Source: Candidatus Saccharimonadota bacterium
GTDB taxonomy: Bacteria > Patescibacteriota > Saccharimonadia > Saccharimonadales > Saccharimonadaceae
Assembly: GCA_018060465.1 (NCBI GenBank)
Contig: JAGOVX010000002.1
Location: 1-54,857 of the forward strand
Direction of reading: 5' to 3'
Length of the DNA stretch: 54,857 nucleotides
Part shown: positions 24,301-31,990 of the stretch, piece by piece
Position numbering within the stretch: position 1 is the stretch's first letter
Layout: the number at the start of each line of letters is the position of its first letter
Notes under the pieces: generated by a model
The model's database searches: none
The model's input: only the letters and a program-made list of their open reading frames with translations
Told to the model about the DNA's origin: nothing
Made by a program: the position numbers and the translations under genes

Positions 24301-26524
24301 TTGGTAGGCTAATATCGCCACCAGTTCCAGTAATAATTTTTGAACCCGTTGCGCTGACATTGTTGTTTGCCAGGGTAACGCTCAGTCCATTGATATTTGT
24401 CAGTGTTAGGAATTGGCCGTCGCGCCCTACGGTAATACCCTGAATAACCTGGGCAGCACCGGAAGTGTTAAGCAAGTAGTATGATGCTGTTGCCAGGGCA
24501 GCGTTCGTAGAAGTGCCAGGGGTTGTGAATGCAGAGCCAGCTTTTGTAGCAAATGATGCACTGCTGGCAATGTCGGTATTGCCGTTCAAGCTGACAGTAC
24601 CAGTACCAGTGGCAAACGTACCTGAGCCATTTTGCATAAAGTTACCGCTGGCCATTGTAATACCAGTTGTACCAGTAATGGCACCGGCTGTACTAAGGTT
24701 GAAGGTGTTGCTGCTCAGCTGCAACGTACCCGTTCCGTTGCCTATACTTGTGGCGGCCGTACCCGATGTATTGATATTTGTGGTACCCGATATGGTTACG
24801 GTGCTACCAGTAAGCCCCAAGGTTCCGGTGGCGTTTCCGATACTGCTATTTGCTGTTCCAGACGTGTTGATGTTTGTGGTACCTGTCAGGCTGGTAGTGC
24901 CACTGGTCACAGTCAAGTTTTTGCCGCTGGCAACAGACACATCGCTGTTTAAGTTTATGGTGCCAGCAGGGGCAAGGTTGATATTGCCACTCGTGGTGGT
25001 TTGCAATGTTAAGTCTGCTCCGGTTGAATTAAGAGCGGCATTTATATTCGTACTACCAAGGTTAGAAAGGCTGGTATTTGCGTAGCCACCACTGGTAGCA
25101 ACCGATCCGTTTACTCGCCAGAAACTCGTTGCGGCCGAGCCAGACCAATCGTACACTAATTCAACACTTGCCCCAGCTGGTAGGGTAAGGTCGCTACCGG
25201 TACCAGTGATGATTTGATTGCCTGCGCTTGAGCTACCTGAATTGTTGGACAGGATTGCTGCCTGTGAAGCACTGTTTACAAGTGTGAGGCGGCGTCCATC
25301 GCTCGCGGCAGTTCCGGCAGAAATTCCAGTGATTGTTTGTGCGCTCGCGCCAGTCAGGCGAATCAACGCGCCGCTTAGGGCAACGTTATTTGTGCTGCCT
25401 ACTGTGCTATAGTCTGTTCCCTTTGCGGTGCTAAAGTTTTTACCACTCGCGACTGTAGTGTCGCCATTTAGACTCACTGCACCCGTACCAGTTTTCAAAG
25501 TGCCAGAGCTTGCCGATTGATCAAAGTTGCCGCTACCTGCTGCGAATGTCAAGTTTTTGTTGGCTGCGAGCAGAGTATCAGTTCCGAGGGTGATAGTACT
25601 CGTGTTACTGGTGCCAATGGAAATTGTCCCATCGGCACCAGTACCAGTCTTTGCGCCAGCATTGATGACAACATTGCCACCAGTGCCATTAGTGCCGCCG
25701 GCAGCGCCACCTTGTAGTACCAGGTCTCCACCTGCACTACCTGTGCCACTGCCGCCGGCTCCTGCGCCTACGGTGAGGTCATTCCCGCCCGTGCCGGCTC
25801 CTGCCGTTGCTACCGAAATTGTGTGGTCTGAATTAGAGCCGAGCGCTATATCACCGCTGTTTGAAACGGTAAATACGTCGGTACCGGATGATTGTAGCTG
25901 CATGAAATTACCTCCTCCGGTCTTGTTGAGGTATACGCTAGTTGTATTGGACGATGCATCTGTTTGAACACCTTGTGCGAGCTGAATGAACTGAGTACTG
26001 GTGAGTCCACCAAGCTTGCCAGAGTTGAGGGCATACGGGCTAGAGGACATGCGCTTCATTGGTACCATTTCTCCGTCACCACCACAGTCGGCGTTAAACG
26101 AAGTGGTAATTGTACAACTAGAGGTGTTACCAATATTGACACTAAGCCACAGCGTGTCTTGGTTCCAGTCGATGCTACTACCAAATGCAGTGACAGAGCC
26201 AAGTTCTACCGACAAGTAGCCGTTGCGAATTGAAATACCGTTGCTGCCACTATTGAGCCAGTTTTCGGTCCATTTCAAGGTACCACCAGGGTTGCCGGCT
26301 GCGGTGCCAGCGCCATCTTGGTAGATTTTGAACTGAAGGTTATAGTTGCCATCTGGTACAATCGCGCCTTGCGAATTGTAGAGGCGGCCTTGGAAATTCA
26401 AATGATCGTTAATACCCGCGACAGCAGAAACAGGGTGGTTCAAAGCGAATACACCCATACTGATTATGCCAACGATTACGGCGACGCCTATAAATAGACG
26501 AGATATCCTACCACCAAGGTACAC
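21353..26524 (-). CDS. giant secreted beta-strand-repeat protein with carbohydrate-binding-like domains
   Basis: 1,723 residues from GTG 26524. Residues 9-29 form a signal peptide/anchor with likely cleavage after an A-x-A type site. A head domain (LNFQGRLYNSQG...NYNLQFKIYQDG) is followed by about 850 residues of Gly/Thr/Asn/Ser strand repeats (LTLQTTTSG, GTINLNSD, GTTNINTSG) that suggest a long beta-helix or fibre, containing an internal duplication. Two related jelly-roll-like domains of about 150 residues come next (each ends with RTF.VD), and a C-terminal Cys-containing domain closes the chain. A host-contact or adhesin role is inferred. No sortase motif is visible. Confidence 0.75.
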   Translation of the reverse strand: MYLGGRISRLFIGVAVIVGIISMGVFALNHPVSAVAGINDHLNFQGRLYNSQGAIVPDGNYNLQFKIYQDGAGTAAGNPGGTLKWTENWLNSGSNGISIRNGYLSVELGSVTAFGSSIDWNQDTLWLSVNIGNTSSCTITTSFNADCGGDGEMVPMKRMSSSPYALNSGKLGGLTSTQFIQLAQGVQTDASSNTTSVYLNKTGGGNFMQLQSSGTDVFTVSNSGDIALGSNSDHTISVATAGAGTGGNDLTVGAGAGGSGTGSAGGDLVLQGGAAGGTNGTGGNVVINAGAKTGTGADGTISIGTSNTSTITLGTDTLLAANKNLTFAAGSGNFDQSASSGTLKTGTGAVSLNGDTTVASGKNFSTAKGTDYSTVGSTNNVALSGALIRLTGASAQTITGISAGTAASDGRRLTLVNSASQAAILSNNSGSSSAGNQIITGTGSDLTLPAGASVELVYDWSGSAATSFWRVNGSVATSGGYANTSLSNLGSTNINAALNSTGADLTLQTTTSGNINLAPAGTINLNSDVSVASGKNLTVTSGTTSLTGTTNINTSGTANSSIGNATGTLGLTGSTVTISGTTNINTSGTAATSIGNGTGTLQLSSNTFNLSTAGAITGTTGITMASGNFMQNGSGTFATGTGTVSLNGNTDIASSASFATKAGSAFTTPGTSTNAALATASYYLLNTSGAAQVIQGITVGRDGQFLTLTNINGLSVTLANNNVSATGSKIITGTGGDISLPTGASIQLVYDSTNSLWRVVSTAATSGGYANTTLSNLGSTNINSALNTTAGDLTLQTTTSGNVNISPAGTINLNSDVSVAANKNITFAAGTGSFDQSASSGTFKTGTGAVSLNGDTTVASGKNFTVTNGTTNITGTTNINTSGTANTNIGNNTGTVGITGSAINASSSTINLGVATSATTLQAVAQTTSNTQGSGLTMQGATGNGSGAGGTVTVQGGTGGATNAAGGNLYLSGGAPTGTSTSTGLVVINTPTFSTTANDANCYTGGSLVANSCTIAATSINGSGAIIVGFNATGKTVTMPDPSVSTAGRVVYITAANGSQDFTLSVNGGGTGNTIAMRQNTTATMIWNGADWTAAGASSSTTLQSAYDNTLQSAGGAELVVSSTSNTNGLTIRDSTVSPVNGTLLSVQTSSAAGLFQVNSNVTEYASDAGAEVGGGSGGVADNTYPASTWSALTGTTISRYTTAGNYIATGQGSVSATTTAVANTGVKNQLSSALTANMHYNISFTTRISSGNFTDMNVYYSIDGTAASVACTNTAKSVTSVWTKVNCAFTAPSSGITASNAVLIRQTAATARTFYVDNLSVTIAADYNYATDGTVNDNTNFATNWTSTGTGSTVTRNTSDGQEASDSAQAVITAGGTYRGVRNKLSINPLTSTLYRVSAYAKQTSGSAFDDFTVRYSRDGGTSFTDCVDYNTQSVGNSWVQITCYFTTSGTAASDPYVYFTAAASSARTFLVDTFAITLASNSTPNVQIGGGVNGGPTTLFTLDKGASAPIAANNDALLGSMYYDTTLGKLQCYEADGWGACGSSPDNIITISPEYTNAVLHGTGIGTMTSDLCSDYLDINDGSSSQPTICGSNETYNFYKWTSPQATSQYYSVYVTYQLPSTFKSFNSGQTSLMGRTDSTNSSVTYQVYRNDGSGLAPCGGSISVSTGVQASWQTATATGSADPSTCSFTASSSIVFKITVMASQNANAYVGNLNFAFSNK
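23860..24640. repeat. intragenic duplication, copy 2
   Basis: Encodes (minus strand) a module with TGTVSLNGN, LPTGAS..LVYD, GGYANTTLSNLGSTNIN, LTLQTTTSG and GTTNINTSG in that order, matching the order in copy 1 about 0.95 kb away. Nucleotide similarity is clear but diverged. Confidence 0.7.
24800..25570. repeat. intragenic duplication, copy 1
   Basis: Encodes the first copy of the same module (FDQSASSGT, TGAVSLNGDTTVASGKN, LPAGAS..LVYD, GGYANTSLSNLGSTNIN, LTLQTTTSG). The FDQSASSGT part recurs a second time near 23940-24060, showing partial shuffling. Confidence 0.7.
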
Positions 26525-26662
26525 GGTTTGTTAACTCTTTTTTATATTATTTTGTTTGTTTGATAAAGCTGTTTTTGTCTCAATAGTTTTATCTATTCCA
26601 GCATAACCGATTTGCAATAATTGTGCAAGAAAAATTGTAGTAATAATAACATCTATATATTG

Positions 26663-27655
26663 TTAGAATGTTCGCTGGGATGAAACCAGGAATCCGCGGT
26701 CGGCCAAGATGCGTTTTTCGCGGCGTTCACCAAACCAGAAACTGGTTACAATAGCTACCATAATAGTGTACAGAGGCCAAAGTGTGAGTAGCTTTGCGAT
26801 AGTAGCTGATAGGCCAGTTGCCTTGGTATTTGAAGCATCTGAGTTTGCACCGGCAACTTCAGCTTTGCCATTTACAACTACTGCAACCGTCAGGAAGGCG
26901 ACACGTGCTCCGGCATCTGTTGTTTGGATGGTTACCTGGTAGGTACCAGGCTTTGAGTAGGTATGTGAGGCACTGAAACCAAGATTATTTTTTCTAGGGT
27001 ACAGCGTATTTTTAGAATCACCCCACTCCATACTGACAGCATAGGGTGCAGAACCGCCCAGGATCTGTACCGGCATCGTCATTTCCTGGCCTGGGAAGGA
27101 GCCACGGAATACCGCATCGGTATTTAGTAAAAGCTGGGTGTCCGAGAAATTGAGTGACGCGAGGCCATCAGATTGAGCCGCAGACGCATCGTAGTAGGCA
27201 GTAACCTTATTTGAGTCAGGCCCAGCTTGATTCAGGGCATCATATACCCTAGCAAACAATACGTTTTTACCGAACAATAGATCAACTTGCACAGTATAGG
27301 TACCATTATCATCACAGGGGACGGCGCCACCAAAGATGTTGTTTTTGAATATTTCTACAAGGGTAGTTTTTGTGCAGGTACCACTAACTTCAACTGGTGA
27401 GGTTGCAAAATGCTGATTGTTTGAAGGTTTTGTTATGGTAGCTGCTACTGTTGGAGGTTTAGCAGGCATTCGCCCAGATATAGCGACAGAGCCAGCCTCT
27501 GGTCCCACATACGGCGTGGCAGCATAGGCGGTATAGGCCGTCAGGATAAACCCTACCAGAACGAGTAGTACACCAAGCGGGGCATATGAAGTATGCTCAT
27601 GCGACCTGAGTTGGCCCGTATGGTGGTGATGACTGAGTTTTAGCCACGCTATCAT
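26663..27655 (-). CDS. PKD/Ig-like protein anchored at both ends
   Basis: 330 residues. The N-terminus is His-rich (LSHHHHTGQLRSHEH) before a membrane helix (about 25-46). The outer part has one Ig-like segment (ITKPSNNQHFATSPVEVSG, about 75-150) and one PKD-like segment (YAVSMEWGDSK...YSKPGTYQVTIQTTD, about 200-265). A second helix near 290-310 and a basic C-terminal tail put the C-terminus in the cytoplasm. It sits in the middle of the surface locus and may hold secreted neighbours at the membrane. Binding partner unknown. Confidence 0.7.
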   Translation of the reverse strand: MIAWLKLSHHHHTGQLRSHEHTSYAPLGVLLVLVGFILTAYTAYAATPYVGPEAGSVAISGRMPAKPPTVAATITKPSNNQHFATSPVEVSGTCTKTTLVEIFKNNIFGGAVPCDDNGTYTVQVDLLFGKNVLFARVYDALNQAGPDSNKVTAYYDASAAQSDGLASLNFSDTQLLLNTDAVFRGSFPGQEMTMPVQILGGSAPYAVSMEWGDSKNTLYPRKNNLGFSASHTYSKPGTYQVTIQTTDAGARVAFLTVAVVVNGKAEVAGANSDASNTKATGLSATIAKLLTLWPLYTIMVAIVTSFWFGERREKRILADRGFLVSSQRTF

Positions 27656-27689
27656 AAGCAGTATTATAGCACGGATGAACAGTGGTGGT

Positions 27690-28676
27690 TTAGCGTCGTC
27701 GACGAGCTTGGCTAATAATGCGTTTCTTGAATCGTAGAACCCACACTCGTAGTCCGATAATGGCGGCGACTACAACAGCAGTGACAAGTAGAATGAGCTT
27801 CAAAGGAATCACCCAAAAGCTGATTGTCTTTTCAAATGACTGGTACTTGCTACCGTATACCGTGTGGAGCTTTGCAGTGTAGTAGCCAAACAGCATGCGG
27901 TCTCCAATAACGGTCTTGTCGAGTACGGCAGTGTATTTACGGACACTTCCAGGAAGGACGATGCTTTTTTCGAGGTTCATGCTGACATTAGCAACTTGGT
28001 GGCCGAACATGTCATTGATGGCGATTTGTCCAACAGGCTGTTCGTGTACGTTACCATCGTTTTTTATGCGTGCGCTAAAGCCAACAGGCGTTGATTCGAA
28101 CATACCTTTTTTCTTGTCGCCTTCAGATGTGTAGAAATCTGCGATGCTTAGGCTTTCTTTGGCGTTGCCATTGACTCGCAAGAATACGAGTGCTCCTAGG
28201 CTGGCTGAAAGTGATACCGCCTGCCCCTGTGGACTGGCTGAGTTACCAGTAAATCGGACAACAGCATAGTAGCTTCCTGGAGATGCACTGGCGGGTACTG
28301 CAATTTCTAGGGGTAGGTTTACCACTTGCTTTGAATCGAGTGTTATTTGGGGAATTGGCTGGATCCATGATTTTAGCGAGTAGGGACTTGTTTGGTCCTT
28401 TTTTAGCAAAATTTTCGGTGTACCATCTTCTCCATTGGCAACGAAATCATTGATTTCATTCGTCACAACCAGTTTTACTGACGAGACGTCACGCAACATG
28501 AGCTTAGTTTTGATAGTTGCTCCTGGATCTGCGGAGAGACTAAGGACTGGAGGTGCGATTTCTAGCGCCTGTCCAGTTCCCCTGCTAGCTACTGCAAAGG
28601 CTGGCGAAGCAAGCCCTAGTAGCAATGAAAGGCTGATTAACGTTGATAGGATAATGTGTTTTGTTGTGTTTCTCAT
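27690..28676 (-). CDS. DUF916-like secreted protein with C-terminal membrane anchor
   Basis: 328 residues: signal peptide (1-28, ending ASPAFA), then two beta-sandwich-like domains (ALEIAPPVLSLSADPGATIKTKLMLRD; VGFSARIKNDGNVHEQPVG), one helix (about 289-311) and an RRRR-type basic tail. The domain order and the PGA.......L.D motif resemble DUF916/COG1470 proteins that accompany WxL proteins in Gram-positive surface complexes. It begins only 4 bp after the preceding secreted paralogue, so they are co-expressed. Function as a complex scaffold is inferred. Confidence 0.65.
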   Translation of the reverse strand: MRNTTKHIILSTLISLSLLLGLASPAFAVASRGTGQALEIAPPVLSLSADPGATIKTKLMLRDVSSVKLVVTNEINDFVANGEDGTPKILLKKDQTSPYSLKSWIQPIPQITLDSKQVVNLPLEIAVPASASPGSYYAVVRFTGNSASPQGQAVSLSASLGALVFLRVNGNAKESLSIADFYTSEGDKKKGMFESTPVGFSARIKNDGNVHEQPVGQIAINDMFGHQVANVSMNLEKSIVLPGSVRKYTAVLDKTVIGDRMLFGYYTAKLHTVYGSKYQSFEKTISFWVIPLKLILLVTAVVVAAIIGLRVWVLRFKKRIISQARRRR

Positions 28677-28680
28677 ACGA

Positions 28681-29811
28681 TTAATAGGTAGGTGTACAGA
28701 TGTACGTTAAAGTTGATGTATAATCTCCGACCGCCTGAGATCCAGGCACGTTCACAATATAGCTTACAGTATATATCTGCGCATTGGTAGGCCCACTGGA
28801 GCCTCCATTGGCCGCATTGGCAACTGTTTCACCAGATGTAAACTTGTACTTATCCACAGTTGCATAATCACCAACGGCTTGGCCCTTTATAGTGGTTCCG
28901 TTGGCGCTAGGCGCAACCTCTGTACCAACGCTAGGCGTGGCATTGGCTCGTAAATTTATGCCAAATTGACCAGTCCCTTGATTGCTGGTAACTCCACCGG
29001 GTGTAATGATGGCAGTAATGGTGTGTGCGCCAGAAGTAAGAGTTGCCCCATTTACCGTAATAGCGTATCCACTCTCTGCATTCGTACTGGCGGCCATTTG
29101 ACTCGTTGCAGTAGCGGTGTCAGTTGATGAGAATAGCTTGTTAAACACAATGTTATTTGCAGGTGTTGCTGTAGAGCAGTCTGGTACGCCAGAGCTTGTA
29201 CTTATTGTTTCACCTGTACAAAAAATCAACGACTCGGGCATAGTACCTGTAATAACGATAGGATCAGCGGTGCTGGCAGCCACCGTGCCGGTGTCTTTTG
29301 CGCCAGAGCTCGCATTGGTAGATCCATCATAGGTCACAACTCGTACAAAAAAGGTTTCGTTGGCAGCAGTAGGATTATGAATTCCATCTATTCGTACGAT
29401 CACTATGTCGCCAGCAGTAGCGTTCGCGAGGGTACGAGTAATATAGAACGAGTTTCCACTGGGGCTTGATTGCATCGTAAAGCCTTGTACGTCACCACTC
29501 GAGTTATCACCAACCGTCGCACCGCTTACGCTCACACCAGTCGGTGCGGTGCAGGCTCCAGTTGCTGTAGTGCAGTAGGTAAACTTTATTGACCCCAGCC
29601 CGCCAGAGCTATTGTGCGCCGAAGCGAGTGTAAACGTAAATAAGTTGTTTGCTGTCACATTTGGGTCGGCTCCGCCGTTCCCGCCTGTGCCTTGTAGCTT
29701 CAGGCTGCGTTCGTCGAGCTGTCCGGCATGGGTAAACGATACCTGAGGGCCAGCAACTACCCATACAGCAAAAAATATCAACAAAAATAGCAGTTTGCTC
29801 ACACGTCTCAT
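28681..29811 (-). CDS. secreted surface protein, paralogue B of the WxL-like trio
   Basis: 376 residues from ATG 29811. A signal peptide (LLFLLIFFAVWVVAG...SFTHA) is followed by a two-part outer region: an N-terminal domain (LKLQGTGG...IKFTYCTTATG) and a C-terminal domain beginning VVASTADPIVITGTMPESLIFC-like sequence and ending YTSTLTYICTPTY. It aligns along its whole length with the 29918-31051 product, sharing GTVAASTADP, ITGTMPESL and QMAASTNA. The C-terminal strand pattern resembles the end of WxL domains but lacks the WxL tryptophan. An ATG two codons upstream overlaps the promoter spacing rule and is less likely. Confidence 0.75.
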   Translation of the reverse strand: MRRVSKLLFLLIFFAVWVVAGPQVSFTHAGQLDERSLKLQGTGGNGGADPNVTANNLFTFTLASAHNSSGGLGSIKFTYCTTATGACTAPTGVSVSGATVGDNSSGDVQGFTMQSSPSGNSFYITRTLANATAGDIVIVRIDGIHNPTAANETFFVRVVTYDGSTNASSGAKDTGTVAASTADPIVITGTMPESLIFCTGETISTSSGVPDCSTATPANNIVFNKLFSSTDTATATSQMAASTNAESGYAITVNGATLTSGAHTITAIITPGGVTSNQGTGQFGINLRANATPSVGTEVAPSANGTTIKGQAVGDYATVDKYKFTSGETVANAANGGSSGPTNAQIYTVSYIVNVPGSQAVGDYTSTLTYICTPTY

Positions 29812-29817
29812 GGGCAT

Positions 29818-29846
29818 ATCGTAGCATAAGCAGCATAAGGGGTCAA
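29818..29846 (-). promoter_or_regulatory. promoter (TTGACC-17-TACGAT), leaderless
   Basis: On the minus strand TTGACC (29841-29846) and TACGAT (29818-29823, with TG extension) have 17-nt spacing; the ATG at 29811 follows 6 nt after the -10 box. Confidence 0.65.
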
Positions 29847-29859
29847 TTTGTTATCTTAT

Positions 29860-29895
29860 AAAAAACTTGCGACCAATTTGGCCGCAAGTTTTTTT
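29860..29895 (-). terminator. rho-independent terminator after paralogue A
   Basis: On the minus strand AAAAAAACTTGCG pairs with CGCAAGTTTTTT across an 11-nt loop, ending in a T run. It separates transcription of paralogue A from paralogue B, which has its own promoter. Confidence 0.85.
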
Positions 29896-29917
29896 GTTGA
29901 CTGCGCTACTAGAGAAC

Positions 29918-31051
29918 CTAGAATGTTGGAGTACAAATGTAGGTAAGAGTAGTGCTGTAGTCACCAGCTGGCAAACTACCAGGTACGTTAGCTATGTAGC
30001 TAGCGGTGTAGATTTGCGCGTCGGTGCCGTTTGGCGAACTTGCAACTGTGTTGCCTGTTTGGAAGGCAAAATTGTCAGCGGTGTTGTAGTTCGATGCAGG
30101 AGCACCGTAGTAAGCAATACCGTTTGCAACTGGGTCGGCTGCGGCGCTAATGCCAGGGAAGCCAGGTGCAGCTGTAGCTGTGTTTGCTACTACGTTCATA
30201 CCGAATTGTGATATACCCTTCTTTGAAGTGTCTTGGGTACCACCGATACCAGTAATCGTGTGGATTCCTGAAGTTAGGGTTGCGCCGTTTACAGTAATAA
30301 CATAGCCTGTTCCAGCGTTGGTACTGGCTGCCATCTGAGAGAAGGCAACAGCAGTGTCAGTAGGTGAGAAAAGCTGGTCGAAGGTAATGTTGCTTGCTGA
30401 AGTCGCTGTTGAACAGTCTGGCACGCCAGATGTTTTACTTACGGCTGCACCAGTACAGAACACAAGTGACTCGGGCATAGTTCCGGTGATAACCACTGGG
30501 TCAGCTGTGCTTGCAGCTACAGTACCAGCATCTATCGCACTACCTGTTGTGTCAGTTGACGCATAGGTAGAAATACGCACGAAGAAGGTTTGGTTCTTTG
30601 TCGTAGGGTTTACAACGCTATCAAGACGGTAGCTTACTGTCGTGCCAGCAGTAATTGAGGCTGCTGTACGAGTAAGGTATGGCGAACCATCCGTTGATTT
30701 GTTTAATGAAAACCCAGTTGCACCAGTTTGTGAACCAAGCGCAACGCTACCACCATCGGTGTGGAGGCCAGTAGGCGTGGTACATGTACCAGTTCCTGCT
30801 GTTGTACAATACTGGAGCTTGATTGACCCAACGCTTGGATCACCTACGGCAGGCAAGGTAAACTGGAACAAGTGGTTTACTGTACCGCCTGGTTTTGAGC
30901 CGCCGTCGCTTGCGCCCGCTTGCAATGTAAGGCTACGCGCAGTGATTTGCGTCGCCATAACAGACGATGGTGCAAGGGTCTGAAGCACAAGCCCAGCCGT
31001 CAAGCCACCAAAGGCAAGAAACTTAAATAATGATTTTTGTGGTGTTTTCAT
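29918..31051 (-). CDS. secreted surface protein, paralogue A of the WxL-like trio
   Basis: 377 residues with a signal peptide (about 1-33, ending SSVMA). The mature part has the same two-domain design as its downstream paralogue, including Cys pairs in YCTTAGTGTC and VFCTGA...VPDC that could form disulphides, and ends TTLTYICTPTF. It has the best promoter of the locus and its own terminator, so it may be the major exported product. A cell-wall or S-layer-like role is inferred from abundance signals and context only. Confidence 0.75.
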   Translation of the reverse strand: MKTPQKSLFKFLAFGGLTAGLVLQTLAPSSVMATQITARSLTLQAGASDGGSKPGGTVNHLFQFTLPAVGDPSVGSIKLQYCTTAGTGTCTTPTGLHTDGGSVALGSQTGATGFSLNKSTDGSPYLTRTAASITAGTTVSYRLDSVVNPTTKNQTFFVRISTYASTDTTGSAIDAGTVAASTADPVVITGTMPESLVFCTGAAVSKTSGVPDCSTATSASNITFDQLFSPTDTAVAFSQMAASTNAGTGYVITVNGATLTSGIHTITGIGGTQDTSKKGISQFGMNVVANTATAAPGFPGISAAADPVANGIAYYGAPASNYNTADNFAFQTGNTVASSPNGTDAQIYTASYIANVPGSLPAGDYSTTLTYICTPTF

Positions 31052-31095
31052 TCGCTTTTCTCTTTATTTTTGTTTTAATTGATATTTCTGCATCA

Positions 31096-31124
31096 AATTT
31101 ACCATAGGCGTTTTGCTGTGTCAA
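31096..31124 (-). promoter_or_regulatory. strong promoter (TTGACA-17-TAAATT) of paralogue A
   Basis: On the minus strand a consensus TTGACA (31119-31124) is 17 nt from TAAATT (31096-31101). The leader of about 40 nt is AT-rich with a weak AAAGAGAAAAG site before the ATG at 31051. Confidence 0.75.
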
Positions 31125-31161
31125 CATTTTTTTGCACTTACTTATCCACAGTTTTGAAAAA

Positions 31162-31893
31162 CTAGTAAGTACCGGTCACAATAATCGACTGCTCGCTGCT
31201 GTACTGACCGCCTGGCGTCAAGCCTCTCACATTTACCAAATAGCTAAGCGTATAGATAGTTTTTCCAGAGCTTTTTGGCGCGAGCGCGATAGTTTCACCA
31301 CTGACATATCGATATTGGTTTGGGGTATTGTAATTTACAGCGGCCTCACCGTAGCCAGATACGCCATTGTCTGGATTGGCGCCAAATGAAACTGGGCTTG
31401 TGTTCGCTACTACATTTACACCAAATTGTTCAATGCCTGAAACCGACCCACTAGTGGAGGCAAGTGCAGTGATAGCGTGCCCACCATTTGTCGGAGCATC
31501 GCCGGCCAACTGCGCGACGTAGCCATAGCTTGTGTAATTGGTTACCTCGAAGGTAGCAGTGGCGGTTGCGGGTACCGAGCTGCTAAAATTGCCAAAATCT
31601 GCCGTTGCATCAGTAACCGCCACCATGAGAACTGGGTCGGCCTCGGTACGTGAACCGGCTTCGGTTTGATAATTGGTTGAGGCAGCATGCCCGACGGATA
31701 GGTCGCCTACACCGCTTGTTGACTGATAGTTTGTGGAGTTGGCATTTATTAGCCCGCCAGTGCTTATAGAGGTTTCATCGAAACGGTAATTGCTAGATTC
31801 TGGCTGCTGTACTGCAAATACAGCTGCTGTCGTAAGCACGCTTGCACCTACTATCAGTAGCAATGCCATCCATCTCACATGTTTGATAGCCAT
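31162..31893 (-). CDS. secreted surface protein, shorter third member of the WxL-like trio
   Basis: 243 residues from ATG 31893; an in-frame TTG 12 codons upstream is less likely. A signal peptide (WMALLLIVGASVLTTAAVFA) precedes repeats of the type TNYQ(S/T) (residues about 38-75) and a C-terminal domain that matches the other two members: GIEQFGVNVVANT, YVSGETIALAP, IYTLSYLVNV and the final GTY. It lacks the N-terminal Cys-rich domain of the paralogues. It is the first gene of the minus-strand locus and diverges from the fibre-like gene at 31991. Confidence 0.7.
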   Translation of the reverse strand: MAIKHVRWMALLLIVGASVLTTAAVFAVQQPESSNYRFDETSISTGGLINANSTNYQSTSGVGDLSVGHAASTNYQTEAGSRTEADPVLMVAVTDATADFGNFSSSVPATATATFEVTNYTSYGYVAQLAGDAPTNGGHAITALASTSGSVSGIEQFGVNVVANTSPVSFGANPDNGVSGYGEAAVNYNTPNQYRYVSGETIALAPKSSGKTIYTLSYLVNVRGLTPGGQYSSEQSIIVTGTY

Positions 31894-31953
31894 AATCTTT
31901 ATTGTTGATGAAATGAGCAGTTTTTGCAAGTTGCTGGCAAATAGAATAAGCGG

Positions 31954-31959
31954 TATAAT
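31954..31959 (+). promoter_or_regulatory. -10 box (TATAAT) of the fibre-like gene
   Basis: TATAAT with a predicted start near 31966 gives a 25-nt leader. The leader holds a seven-codon frame (31971-31994) whose TGA overlaps the gene's ATG as ATATGA, suggesting reinitiation. Confidence 0.5.
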
Positions 31960-31990
31960 ACCCCTAAGGAATGGTGGTAAAGAAAAACAT

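Noticed and set aside
23860-25570. Repeats considered as a CRISPR array or satellite
   Set aside because: The copies are diverged, hundreds of bases long, in phase with one reading frame and have no unique spacers of regular length.
24513-25967. Long plus-strand frames (for example 24513-25085 and 25527-25967) opposite the giant beta-repeat gene
   Set aside because: They consist of Val/Pro/Leu/Ala runs created by complementing Gly/Thr/Asn repeats and lack ribosome binding sites; the minus-strand protein has a signal peptide and clear domains.
31142-31150. DnaA-box-like TTATCCACA
   Set aside because: It is a single copy next to surface genes; another single match lies inside coding sequence near 28850. 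No cluster, AT-rich unwinding element or dnaA/dnaN gene supports an origin.
31790-31990. Upstream extension of the fibre-like gene
   Set aside because: The extra codons run through the divergent promoter region, encode no plausible domain, and precede the TATAAT box at 31954-31959.
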